DNA from: Streptosporangium subroseum
GTDB lineage: Bacteria; Actinomycetota; Actinomycetes; Streptosporangiales; Streptosporangiaceae
Assembly (NCBI RefSeq): GCF_900188345.1
Contig: NZ_FZOD01000080.1
Location: forward strand, 1 to 40,178
Length of the DNA stretch: 40,178 nt
Reading direction: 5' to 3'
Of the stretch, positions 28,917 to 37,284 are shown piece after piece (position 1 is the first letter of the stretch; each line of letters opens with the position of its first letter). The notes under the pieces are model-generated. The model ran no database searches. It saw nothing but the letters and a program-made list of their open reading frames with translations, and had not been told where the DNA came from. The position numbers were made by a program, and so were the translations under genes.

Positions 28917-30911
28917 TCAGCTTGGGTAGGCCTCCAGTTCGAAGATCCGTGCGGCGGTGTCGCTGTCGCTGGTCGGGGTGAGCACGTTGACGCGCACGTA
29001 CCGGGCGCTGACGGGGGTGATGGCATGGGTGGTGACGTTGGCGGTGTTGCCGCGGGCGCTCACGACGTTCGTCCAGGTGGTGCCGTTGGTACTGACCTGG
29101 ATGTCGAAGTCGCGGGTGTTCCAGCTCGCCTTCTCGCCGCCCGCCCCGGAGTGACGGACCACGAAGCGCCCGACCTGCGCGTTCGACTGCAGGTCGACCT
29201 GGAGCCACTTGTTGGAGCCCAGAGCGCACCACTTGTCGGAGTTGCCGCCCGTCCAGCTGCCGTTGACGGCCTTGGCGGGTGCTTCGTTCGCCGCGCACTG
29301 GTTGCTGGCGGTGGCCGGCTTGTTCAGCGCGAGGTTGACGCTCGGCTGCGTCGTCTCGGGCACGTAGAGGCGGATGTCCGTCAGGCTCGCGCTGCCCTCG
29401 TACACATTGGTGTAGAGGTCGCCGATCACGAAGTAGTCGGGATACTGGGAGTCGGCCGGCCACTGGTTCGGCCAGGACGTGCTGCCGTTGATGTCGTTCT
29501 GGACGAGGGTGGCGTTGTAACGGCCGTCATACTCGCCGGGCTTGACGTTGTAGTGCCAGATCGGCGCGTTGTTGACGATGAAGTCGCGGTGGAAGCGGAG
29601 CGTCTTCTGCCCGACGCGGGCGAAGTTGCCGCTGGCCTCGAGCACGTAGCCGGTGGCGTCGCGCTCGATCGCGAAGGTGTAGTCCTGGTTGGGCATCAGC
29701 TCGGGCTGGATCTCCGCCGCGGACGAGAGCTGCTGCTCGGCGACGCCGCCGGAGCAGCTTGTCATGAACCACTGGGAGTTGCCCGCGAGGCCGCCGGGTC
29801 CCGGCGTCCAGTTGGGCAGGCCGCTGATCCACATGTTGACCGTGTTGAAGTTGCCGTCACGGTAGTTGTAGTACTGGTTGGTGTTGGAGTTGCAGACCCG
29901 TCCGCCGGTGCCCGTGCCGACCCGGTCGGGGTGCTGGGAGAAGGAGTCCATCAGGACCTTGCGGCGGTAGTGCCAGAAATGGTTGTTCCGGGGGGCGGGG
30001 TTGGCGAAGTCCACGATCGACATGAAGTGGAAGCCGTTGTAGCCGTACGGTCCCGACCGCACGTCCTGCCACTCGCAGTAGGGCGCGGCGGCGTTGCCGC
30101 TCCAGCCGGGGCTCCTGGAACCCTCGCCCCAGGGGTGCTGAGTCTTGCATCCCTGGGTGCTGTAGCCGTTGACCTTGCCGTTGTACTCGATCGAGCCGTT
30201 CCGCTTGCCGCCGAAGTCGATGGTCTTGAGCTTGTACTCGACGCGGTACTGGTCGGGCAGCTTGTTCGTGGGCCGGAAGATCGCCCCACCGGTGTGGTCG
30301 GGCACGTTCAGCACCGCCGCGGGCGCGCCGCCCACCGTCGCGGTGGTGATCGACGGCGGCGACTCGATGACGCCGTCCTTGTTCCAGTCGCGGGCCGAGA
30401 GCGACGCCGTCAGCCAGCCACCCTGGCCGACCTGGAACTCCTTGCGGTAGGTGGCGAAGGAGTTGAACGCGGTGGTCCAGGCGGGCCCGTAGTCGTTGCG
30501 GTACCACTGGCCGGCGTCGTCCATGATCGTGTCGAACGGGGCGGTGTAGTTCTCCTTGACCCACGGCGCGTTGCCCGTGTTGATGGGGGCCGAGAAGTTC
30601 TCGGAGTGCAGCAGGGTCCAGCCGGCGGCGGCGGCGCTGCTCGCCGCACCCGACGTGGCCGCCGTACCCGATGTGGTCGCCGTGCCTGGCTTGGCCGGCG
30701 TGCCCTGCTTGGTCGACGTACCCGACGTACCCGACGTGCTTGATGCGCTGGGACTGCTCGGGGTGCTCGGGGTGGGAGTACGGACGCCGGCCGACGCGGC
30801 GGTGTCGCCCGTTGCGGGGGTGCCGACCCCGAACGAGGCGAGTCCCGCGACGGTCACGGTGACGGTGGCGAGGGCCGCCTTGCGGGCGACCCCTCTGACG
30901 TTTCTTCGCAT
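28917..30911 (-). CDS. Secreted protein with lectin/glucanase-like domain and C-terminal F5/8C (discoidin) domain
   Basis: 664 residues from ATG 30911. An Arg-rich start and a hydrophobic stretch (AALATVTVTVAGLASFGVG) form a secretion signal. A Ser/Thr/Pro/Gly linker (about 40-95) follows. The central 400 residues begin WTLLHSENFSAP, run through EYKLKTIDFGGKRNGSIEYN and CxWQDVRSGPYGYNGFHFMSI, and look like a concanavalin-type beta-sandwich as in GH16 or polysaccharide lyase proteins; no catalytic ExDxxE motif is evident. The last 130 residues (LALNKPATASN to ARIFELEAYPS) are an F5/8C carbohydrate-binding domain. It probably binds or degrades a polysaccharide outside the cell and feeds the upstream ribose-type transporter (inference). 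Confidence 0.78.
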   Translation of the reverse strand: MRRNVRGVARKAALATVTVTVAGLASFGVGTPATGDTAASAGVRTPTPSTPSSPSASSTSGTSGTSTKQGTPAKPGTATTSGTAATSGAASSAAAAGWTLLHSENFSAPINTGNAPWVKENYTAPFDTIMDDAGQWYRNDYGPAWTTAFNSFATYRKEFQVGQGGWLTASLSARDWNKDGVIESPPSITTATVGGAPAAVLNVPDHTGGAIFRPTNKLPDQYRVEYKLKTIDFGGKRNGSIEYNGKVNGYSTQGCKTQHPWGEGSRSPGWSGNAAAPYCEWQDVRSGPYGYNGFHFMSIVDFANPAPRNNHFWHYRRKVLMDSFSQHPDRVGTGTGGRVCNSNTNQYYNYRDGNFNTVNMWISGLPNWTPGPGGLAGNSQWFMTSCSGGVAEQQLSSAAEIQPELMPNQDYTFAIERDATGYVLEASGNFARVGQKTLRFHRDFIVNNAPIWHYNVKPGEYDGRYNATLVQNDINGSTSWPNQWPADSQYPDYFVIGDLYTNVYEGSASLTDIRLYVPETTQPSVNLALNKPATASNQCAANEAPAKAVNGSWTGGNSDKWCALGSNKWLQVDLQSNAQVGRFVVRHSGAGGEKASWNTRDFDIQVSTNGTTWTNVVSARGNTANVTTHAITPVSARYVRVNVLTPTSDSDTAARIFELEAYPS

Positions 30912-30926
30912 GGGTAAGTGCCCTTC

Positions 30927-30937
30927 ACTCGACGAGT
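30927..30937. promoter_or_regulatory. Palindrome ACTCGACGAGT upstream of the discoidin gene
   Basis: A perfect 11-base dyad lies 16 bases before the start codon on the minus strand. The 161-base gap to the binding-protein gene otherwise holds no gene. It could be an operator; weak. Confidence 0.3.
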
Positions 30938-31072
30938 AAGGCATTGCTCGTGCCTGAACGCGCCCCGCGTCCCCCGCGGGTGTGTGAACCTCCCCTCTGA
31001 TATCGGGCGACCATGGGTGGCGTCGCCGACCGCCACCCGGCCGCCGTCCGAACCGGCCGTACTCCAGGAGGC

Positions 31073-32065
31073 TCAGAACCCGCCGTTCGGGTCGAGATAC
31101 TTGGCCGCGTTGTCCTTGGTGACCTGCGGGGAGGGCACCACGGTGTCCTTCTCGACCTGGGCGCCGCCGAGGATCTCGACGGCCCGGTCCAGCCCGAGGC
31201 TGCCGATGATGTCCGCGTCGTTCAGGCCGGTGACCACGTAGTTGGTGCCGTCGAGGATCGCCTTGAGCGCTTCGGCCTGCCCGTCGACGCCGGCGATGAT
31301 GATCTGCTTCGCCTTCCCCGCGTCGGCGATGGCCCTCTGCGCGCCCAGGCACATCGCGTCGTTCTCGCAGAACACGGCGGCGAGGTCGGGGTTGGTCGCC
31401 AGCAGGCTCTCCATCACGGTCAGCCCGCCGTCGGAGCCCCAGTTGCCGAAGTCGGGGGCCTCGACGAGCGTGATGCCCTTGGCGCTGCCGAGCACCGACT
31501 TCACGCCGTCGGTGCGGGCCAGGCCGATGCTGTTGTCGGCGGGGCCGCCCTTGATGATGGCGACCTTGCCTCCGTCGGGCAGCTTCTCCGCGAGGAACTG
31601 GCCGTCCTGCACGCCGATCGCCTTGTTGTCCGGGCCGATCCAGCTGGTGTACTCCCCGGTCTGGAACTTGCGGTCGACGAGGACCACCGGCTTGCCCGCC
31701 GTCTTGATCGAGTTGAGCGCCGCGGGCGCGGACTCGAGCGGGCCGCCGGAGATGATGACGGCGTCGACGTTCTTGCTCAGCAGGTCCTCGACGTTGGAGG
31801 CGAGCTTGGCCGCGTCGCCGTTCGCGTCGGTGCTGATGATCTCGACGTTGCCCTTCTTCTTGGCCTGGGCGGCGATCGCCTTGTCCATGCCGCTGAAGTA
31901 GGGGCCGCCCAGCGTGAAGTTCGCGACGCCGATCGTGTAGGAGCCGTCGCCGGAGGCGGTGGCGCCGGTGGTGCCGGTGGGCGCTTCCGAGGCGGACGAG
32001 CAGGCGTTCAGGCCGGCGGCGAGGGCGCCGGCGACCAGCAGGATGCCGAGCTTTTTCGCGTTCAT
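31073..32065 (-). CDS. Sugar ABC transporter substrate-binding lipoprotein (RbsB-like)
   Basis: 330 residues from ATG 32065 with GGGAGATCT upstream. Lipoprotein signal ILLVAGALAAGLNACSS. The mature part is a type I periplasmic binding protein: YTIGVANFTLGGPYFSGMD, VDAVIISGGPLESAPAAL, GKPVVLVDRKF, GKVAIIKGGPADNSIGLAR, AVFCENDAMCLGAQRAI and IIIAGVDGQAEALKAI. It binds a monosaccharide and works with the RbsC/RbsA-type genes upstream on the same strand. A 165-base repeat-filled gap separates it from the permease gene. Confidence 0.9.
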   Translation of the reverse strand: MNAKKLGILLVAGALAAGLNACSSASEAPTGTTGATASGDGSYTIGVANFTLGGPYFSGMDKAIAAQAKKKGNVEIISTDANGDAAKLASNVEDLLSKNVDAVIISGGPLESAPAALNSIKTAGKPVVLVDRKFQTGEYTSWIGPDNKAIGVQDGQFLAEKLPDGGKVAIIKGGPADNSIGLARTDGVKSVLGSAKGITLVEAPDFGNWGSDGGLTVMESLLATNPDLAAVFCENDAMCLGAQRAIADAGKAKQIIIAGVDGQAEALKAILDGTNYVVTGLNDADIIGSLGLDRAVEILGGAQVEKDTVVPSPQVTKDNAAKYLDPNGGF

Positions 32066-32094
32066 AAAAGATCTCCCAGGGGGGTGACGGCAGT

Positions 32095-32247
32095 GATGGA
32101 CACCGGCGTACGACTCGGGCACGTCACGTGCGGGCGAGTGACGGACACCGGCGTACGGTTCGGCGGGCGTGTCATGTGCGGGCCCGCCCGGTACGGGTGA
32201 CGGACACCGGTGTACGGCCTGACGGGCGCGTCATGTGCGGGCCCGGT
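32095..32247 (+). repeat. Three repeats of 45-59 bases spanning the rbsC-type stop codon
   Basis: Units begin GATGGACACCGGCGTACG (32095), GACGGACACCGGCGTACGG (32140) and GACGGACACCGGTGTACGG (32199), each followed by GTCATGTGCGGGC-type sequence. The last unit contains the stop (32231-32233) and last codons of the permease gene. The whole permease-binding protein gap consists of these copies. Confidence 0.85.
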
Positions 32248-33202
32248 TGGTGCGCTGGACGAGGATGACGGCGATGATGATCAGCCCTTTGAGCACCTGT
32301 TGCCAGAAGCTCTGCACGCCGTACAGGTTGAGCAGGTTGTTGATCAGGACGAGCACGAGCACCCCGCCGAAGGTGGCCTTCGCGGATCCGCGCCCGCCCG
32401 CCAGGCTCGCCCCGCCGATCACGCACGCGGCGATCGCGTCGAGTTCGAACGCCACGCCGACGCTGGGCTGGGCGATGCCCACCCGGCTGGCGAGGATGAC
32501 GCCGGCCAGACCGGCGCACGCGCCGCTGATCGCGTAGGCGAGGATCACGTGCTTGCGCACGTTGATGCCCGCGAGCCGTACGGTCTCGGCGTTACCGCCG
32601 ATCGCGACGATCGAGCGGCCCGCCGGGGTCCGGGTCAGGAAGACCCCGCCCACCAGGAAGACGGCCAGCATGATCACCGTGCTCAGCGGAATGGGGCCGA
32701 CCATGGCCGAGCCGAGCGTGAGGAACGACTCGTTCTCCGGGGAGATGGGCACCTCGGAGTAGACGAACGCCAGCCCCCTGATGGTGGTCAGCGCCGCCAG
32801 GGTCACCACGAACGGCGCCAGCCCGAACCGGGCCACCAGCGTGCCGTTGATCAGGCCGAACACGATGCCCGCAGCCAGGCCCGCCACGATCGCCACCGGA
32901 AGCGGAAGGCCGGAGACCAGGCCCGCGCTGAGGATTCCGGAGAAGGCCACCACCGACCCGACCGAGAGGTCGATGCCGCCGGTGAGGATGACCACGAGCA
33001 TGCCGAAGGCCAGCAGACCCGTGGTGACCATCTGCTTGAGCAGGTTGGTGAGGTTGGTCTGGGTGAGGAACGTGTCCGAGGTCGACGCCGCCACGGCGAC
33101 GAGCAGCACGACGAGCGTGACGAACACGACCTCGACCGTGAGGTCGCGACCGCCCAGCACCAGCCGGGGGTACCGTCTGGTGTTGGTGAGCTGCCCGGTC
33201 AT
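32231..33202 (-). CDS. Ribose-type ABC transporter permease (RbsC-like)
   Basis: 323 residues from ATG 33202 (ATGA overlap with the ATPase gene). Eight or more hydrophobic segments, with the family markers ILTGGIDLSVGSVVAFSGI, PFVVTLAALTTIRGLAFV, GGNAETVRLAGINVRKH and CVIGGASLAGGRGSAKATFGGVL. CUT2-type permease that forms a homodimeric channel for a monosaccharide. The C-terminus (RTNRART) lies in the repeat array. Confidence 0.92.
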   Translation of the reverse strand: MTGQLTNTRRYPRLVLGGRDLTVEVVFVTLVVLLVAVAASTSDTFLTQTNLTNLLKQMVTTGLLAFGMLVVILTGGIDLSVGSVVAFSGILSAGLVSGLPLPVAIVAGLAAGIVFGLINGTLVARFGLAPFVVTLAALTTIRGLAFVYSEVPISPENESFLTLGSAMVGPIPLSTVIMLAVFLVGGVFLTRTPAGRSIVAIGGNAETVRLAGINVRKHVILAYAISGACAGLAGVILASRVGIAQPSVGVAFELDAIAACVIGGASLAGGRGSAKATFGGVLVLVLINNLLNLYGVQSFWQQVLKGLIIIAVILVQRTNRART

Positions 33203-34686
33203 ACGGTGAGTCCAATCGAGTAGGCGAGGATCTCGTCCTCCGTGGTCTGGTCCGAGCGGAGCTCACCGCTGATCCGGCCCTGGTTCATCACCAGCACCCG
33301 GTCGGTGGCGCCGAGCACCTCGGTGAGATCCGAGGAGATGAGCAGGACGCTGAGTCCTTCGCGCGCGAGTTCGTCGATCATGCGGTAGATGTCGACCCTG
33401 GTGGCCATGTCCACGCCGCGGGTCGGCTCGTCGAGGATGAGGACGCGCGGGCCGACCAGCAGCCACTTGGCCAGGACGGCCTTCTGCTGGTTGCCTCCGC
33501 TGAGGTTGACCACGGCCATCGAGGCGCAGTGCGCGGGCTGGATGTTCAGCCGGTCGATCATCTCGGTGACGTCACGGCGCTGGCGGGCCGCGTCGATCAA
33601 CGGGCCCCGCCTGGTCGAGTGCAGCGTGGTGAGCGCGATGTTGTCCCGCACCGTCATGCCGAGCACCAGTCCGCTGCGTTTGCGATCCTCGGTGACGAGC
33701 GCGAGCCCGGCCGCGATGGCCTCGCCCGGCGTGCGGAAGTCGCCGGCGCCTCCCGGCAGGCGCACCTCGCCCGCGCCTGCGGGCTCGGCTCCGAAGACGC
33801 ATCGGGCGAGCTCGCTGCGGCCGGAGCCCACCAGGCCGAACAGCCCGACGATCTCCCCCGCGTGCAGGGTGAACGAGACGTCCTCGAACTCGCCCTCGCG
33901 GGTGAGCCCGGTCACCGTGAGGCTGGCCTCGCCGCGTTCCGTGCGCCGGCCGGGATAGATCTGTTCGAGCCTGCGGCCCGCCATGAGGCGGATCAGCTCG
34001 TCCTCGCCGGTGCGGGCCGGCTCGGTGGTCTCGATCACCCGTCCGTCCTTGATCACGACGATCGAGGTGGCCAGGTCGAGGACCTCGGCGAGCCGGTGGG
34101 AGACGTAGATGATCAACACACCCTGCTCCTGCAGCCGCCTGATCAGCGCGAACAGCGCGTCGAGGTCGCTTCCGGCCAGCACGGCCGAGGGCTCGTCGAG
34201 GATGAGGACGCGCGGGCGGCTCACCAGCGCTTTCGCGATCTCCACCATCTGCTGCCGGGCCACCGAGAGACGGCCCGCGAGGGTGCGCGGGTCGATCGCG
34301 CCGAAGCCGGCCTCCTCCAGCAGCTCCCCGGCACGCCGGTGCGCCGCCGGCCAGTCGATGAGGCCGGCGCGACGCGGGAAGTTACCCATCAGCAGGTTCT
34401 CGGTGACCGAGAGCTGGGCCACCAGCGTTAGCTCCTGATAGACGGTGCGGATGCCCCGGGCATGGGCGTCGTGCGGCGAGCGCAGGCCGACCCGCTCGCC
34501 GTCCATCCACATCTCGCCCGCGCTCATGGACAGCGCGCCGGAGAGAATCTTGATCAGGGTCGACTTGCCCGCCCCGTTCGCGCCGACCACGGCGAGGACC
34601 TCGCCGGGACGCCCCGCGAGGTCCACTCCGTGCAGCACCTCGACACCGCCGAAGTCCTTGTGGACGCCGCGCAGCTCAAGGCTCAT
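33199..34686 (-). CDS. Ribose-type ABC transporter ATPase with two nucleotide-binding domains (RbsA-like)
   Basis: 495 residues from ATG 34686 (ATGA overlap with the aldehyde dehydrogenase); longer forms run into another gene. Domain 1 has Walker A GANGAGKST, signature LSVARQQMVEIAKAL and Walker B VLILDEPSAVL. Domain 2 has the usual degenerate Walker A GLVGSGRSEL, signature LSGGNQQKAVLAKW and Walker B VLILDEPTRGVD. This duplication is typical of CUT2 sugar importers. It drives uptake with the RbsC- and RbsB-like proteins encoded next. Confidence 0.93.
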   Translation of the reverse strand: MSLELRGVHKDFGGVEVLHGVDLAGRPGEVLAVVGANGAGKSTLIKILSGALSMSAGEMWMDGERVGLRSPHDAHARGIRTVYQELTLVAQLSVTENLLMGNFPRRAGLIDWPAAHRRAGELLEEAGFGAIDPRTLAGRLSVARQQMVEIAKALVSRPRVLILDEPSAVLAGSDLDALFALIRRLQEQGVLIIYVSHRLAEVLDLATSIVVIKDGRVIETTEPARTGEDELIRLMAGRRLEQIYPGRRTERGEASLTVTGLTREGEFEDVSFTLHAGEIVGLFGLVGSGRSELARCVFGAEPAGAGEVRLPGGAGDFRTPGEAIAAGLALVTEDRKRSGLVLGMTVRDNIALTTLHSTRRGPLIDAARQRRDVTEMIDRLNIQPAHCASMAVVNLSGGNQQKAVLAKWLLVGPRVLILDEPTRGVDMATRVDIYRMIDELAREGLSVLLISSDLTEVLGATDRVLVMNQGRISGELRSDQTTEDEILAYSIGLTV

Positions 34687-36095
34687 CCGAACGCCTCCAT
34701 CACCACGATCGTCTTCTGGCGGGTGAGGTCCAGGACGGTCTCGTGCAGGCCCTCCCGGTATCCGCCGGTGTCCTTGGTGCCGCCGAACGGCAGGTTCTCG
34801 GCGCGCAGCGCGGTCGAGCCGTTGATGATCACTCCGCCGACGTCGAGGCGCTGGGCGATGGCGAAGGCCCGTGAGATGTCCCGCGTGAAGACCGCGGCCT
34901 GCAGGCCGTACGGGGACTCGTTGGCCATCCGCACCGCCTCCAGCGGGTCGGAGAACCGGGCGACCGGGGCCACCGGGCCGAAGATCTCCTCCGCGAAGGC
35001 CGCGCTGGCGGTGGGGACGTCCACGAGCACGGCGGGGTCGACGAACGCCCCGCGCCGCTCGCCGCCGGCGACCAGCCGGGCGCCGTCCTCGACGAGCCGG
35101 CCGATGGCGGCCACGACCTGTTCCGCGGCCCGCTCGGCGATGAGGGGACCCACGTCGGTGGACTCCCGCAGCTGGTCGCCGACGGTGAGCTTGGCGGTCT
35201 GCTCCAGCAGCGACTCGACGAAGGCGGCGTGCACGCCGTCCTGCACGTAGACCCGCTTGACCGCGCAGCAGATCTGCCCGTTGCCCCGTGCGAGGCGGCC
35301 GAGCACGACCGCGCGGGCGGCGTCGTCGACGTCGGCGTCGTCGCACACGATGAGCGCGTCGTTTCCGCCGAGCTCCAGGAGGACCTTCTTCAGGGTCTGC
35401 GACCCGAGGCGGGCGATCTCACGCCCCGCCGCGGTGCTGCCGGTGAGGCTCACCGCGGCGATCCCGGGCAGCTCGGCCAGTGCCTGGGACACCTGGAGAC
35501 CGCCGGTGACGAGCTGGTGGGCGTGGCGCGGCGCGCCCGCCTGCTCGACGAGCTCCGCGACCCGGACGAGCGCGAGCGGGCAGCGCGCGGGCGGTTGCAC
35601 GATGACGGCGTTACCCGCGGCGAGGGCCGCGGCGGCCTTGTGGGCGTACAGCTCGACCGGGTAGTTGAAGGGGACCAGCGCCGCCACGACGCCGAGCGGC
35701 TCGCGCATCGTCACCGCGAGGTGGCGTTCCAGGCCCGGTACGGCGTCGAGCGGGATCTGCCGGCCGAAGAGCCGGGTGGTCTCGCCCGCGTACCCCCGGA
35801 AGATGCGGATCGCGGCCGCGACCTCGCCGCGGGTCTGCGGCAGCGGCTTGCCGTTCTCGGCCGCGAGCAGCAGGGCGAGGCTCTCCTGCTCGGCCTCGAT
35901 GAGGTCGGACACGCGTCGCAACAGGTCCGCGCGCTCGTGGGCGGCCAGGGCGGCCATCGCCCGCTGGCCCTCCTGCGCGTCGGCGACGGCTGCGGCGACC
36001 TGCTCGGCGGTGGCGGCTTCGACCTCCCCGAGCAACTCCCCGGTGCCGGGGTTGTGGACGGTGATGATGGAACCTACTGGCGATGTGACGGACAT
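34683..36095 (-). CDS. Aldehyde dehydrogenase (NAD(P)-dependent)
   Basis: 470 residues from ATG 36095, with AAGGAGTGGGAACGG upstream on the minus strand. Standard fold: VPFNYPVELYAHKAAAALAA (catalytic Asn), VSLTGSTAAGREIA for cofactor, LLELGGNDA (general-base Glu) and GNGQICCAVKR with the catalytic Cys at the first position of CxA. The C-terminal EIFGPVAPV and LPFGGTKDTGG are present. It oxidises a small aldehyde, perhaps lactaldehyde, glycolaldehyde or a semialdehyde from the sugar imported by the adjoining transporter. No kinase or aldolase is in the operon, so the pathway is incomplete here. Confidence 0.9.
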   Translation of the reverse strand: MSVTSPVGSIITVHNPGTGELLGEVEAATAEQVAAAVADAQEGQRAMAALAAHERADLLRRVSDLIEAEQESLALLLAAENGKPLPQTRGEVAAAIRIFRGYAGETTRLFGRQIPLDAVPGLERHLAVTMREPLGVVAALVPFNYPVELYAHKAAAALAAGNAVIVQPPARCPLALVRVAELVEQAGAPRHAHQLVTGGLQVSQALAELPGIAAVSLTGSTAAGREIARLGSQTLKKVLLELGGNDALIVCDDADVDDAARAVVLGRLARGNGQICCAVKRVYVQDGVHAAFVESLLEQTAKLTVGDQLRESTDVGPLIAERAAEQVVAAIGRLVEDGARLVAGGERRGAFVDPAVLVDVPTASAAFAEEIFGPVAPVARFSDPLEAVRMANESPYGLQAAVFTRDISRAFAIAQRLDVGGVIINGSTALRAENLPFGGTKDTGGYREGLHETVLDLTRQKTIVVMEAFG

Positions 36096-36147
36096 CCGTT
36101 CCCACTCCTTGGGTGATTCGACTGCTGCGCTGGCATGTGTTCGCGGC

Positions 36148-36936
36148 TCAGTGCGGGACGAACTCTCCGTTCCTGGGCGCGGTGTAGCCGATCCTGCGGC
36201 CGATGTCGGCCGCCATCGCGAGCGCGGTCGGCGCCAGGCGCCGGCAGTCCTCGACGCTGAACCGGTTGGCCGGCGCGGAGACGCTCAGCGCTCCGACCGG
36301 CTGGCCCGAGGTGTTCATGATCGGCAGCCCGACGCAGCGCACGCCCTCCTCGTTCTCCTCGTCGTCGATCGCGAAGCCCTGAGCCCGTACGGTGGCGAGC
36401 TCGGCGAGCAACGTGTCGCCGATGAGCGTCCGGGGCGTGTGCCGGTCGTGCGAGCGCGCGAGGATCTCGGCGCTGCGCCGCTCCTCCAGGAGCGCGAGCA
36501 CGGCCTTGCCCATCGCCGTGCAGTGCATGGGGGCACGGCTGCCGATCCGTGAGACCAGCCGGATGGACTTGGCGCTCTCGACCTTGTCCACGTAGACGAT
36601 GTGGTCGCCGACGGGGATCCCGAGGTGCACGGTCTCGCCGCTCAGCTCGACCAGCTCCAGCAGGTACGGCCGGGCCGCGGCGCGAAGGTTGTCCTCTTCG
36701 AGGTACTGCCCGGCGAGGGTGATGAGGGTGACGCCAAGGTGGAAGGCCCCCGCCGCGTCACGGTCGAGGACACCGAGTTCGAGGAGTGAGGTGACATATC
36801 GATGAGCTGTGCTGACGGCTACGCCCGCGCGATTGGCGAGCTCACCCAATGTGATACCGGCCCTGCCGGACTCGGATACCGCATTAATCAGCTCGAATGC
36901 CTTATCAACGCTGGATGACTTTCTTCCGCTCTTCAT
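36148..36936 (-). CDS. IclR family transcription regulator
   Basis: 262 residues from ATG 36936. Winged helix at the N-terminus (ITLGELANRAGVAVSTAHRY) and an IclR effector domain with ELSGETVHLGIPVGDHIVYVD, MHCTAMGKAVLALL and GVRCVGLPIMNTSGQPVGALSVS. It is the first gene of the minus-strand aldehyde dehydrogenase/transporter group, 52 bases upstream, so it probably controls it and itself. A perfect palindrome overlaps its start codon. Confidence 0.92.
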   Translation of the reverse strand: MKSGRKSSSVDKAFELINAVSESGRAGITLGELANRAGVAVSTAHRYVTSLLELGVLDRDAAGAFHLGVTLITLAGQYLEEDNLRAAARPYLLELVELSGETVHLGIPVGDHIVYVDKVESAKSIRLVSRIGSRAPMHCTAMGKAVLALLEERRSAEILARSHDRHTPRTLIGDTLLAELATVRAQGFAIDDEENEEGVRCVGLPIMNTSGQPVGALSVSAPANRFSVEDCRRLAPTALAMAADIGRRIGYTAPRNGEFVPH

Positions 36937-36950
36937 TCGAGTTACTCGAA
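36936..36950. promoter_or_regulatory. Perfect palindrome TTCGAGTTACTCGAA at the iclR start
   Basis: Seven-base arms around one central base. Its last base on the minus strand is the A of the ATG start codon. A TAGATT box lies just upstream (about 36949-36954, minus strand). Binding here would block both transcription start and translation start, so autorepression is likely. Confidence 0.65.
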
Positions 36951-37284
36951 TCTATTTTCATTTATTTGTAAGATTTTTGCGATATTTGCATTGAGGGCAA
37001 GCCCTGTCAAGCCTTGTCGCACGACGACTGCTATTACGAAGTGAAATGTCCAGCGTCCGTTTTATGGCCAATCGTTCTATTTGATCTCTTGTGCGAATTT
37101 TTTCGGGGGGTTGCGAGGGGGCGTCGTGACAAGACGGAAACATTCGCGTCGAGGCATTGACACTTTTGTACCAGGCGGGCAAAGTTCCATCGACGACAGC
37201 GAAAGCTCGGCGGCTTACGCTGACTGTTAGTCAAAAGGTGCGGCGGCGCGCTCCTCTTCTCCCGGTTTATTGGAAGGAGCACGC
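36951..37284. other. A+T-rich gap with divergent promoters
   Basis: No gene is seen in these 334 bases. The first 140 bases are A+T-rich, as expected for the iclR promoter. TTGACA at 37157-37162 is a possible -35 box for the plus-strand gene at 37285, but no good -10 box follows (CAAAGT at the right distance). TGGAAGGAGCACGC before 37285 is a good ribosome site. Confidence 0.5.

Noticed and set aside
33199..35346. A 715-residue ATPase extending into the aldehyde dehydrogenase gene
   Set aside because: The added N-terminus is Arg-rich shadow of the dehydrogenase gene; the ATPase motif series starts just after ATG 34686, which overlaps the dehydrogenase stop.
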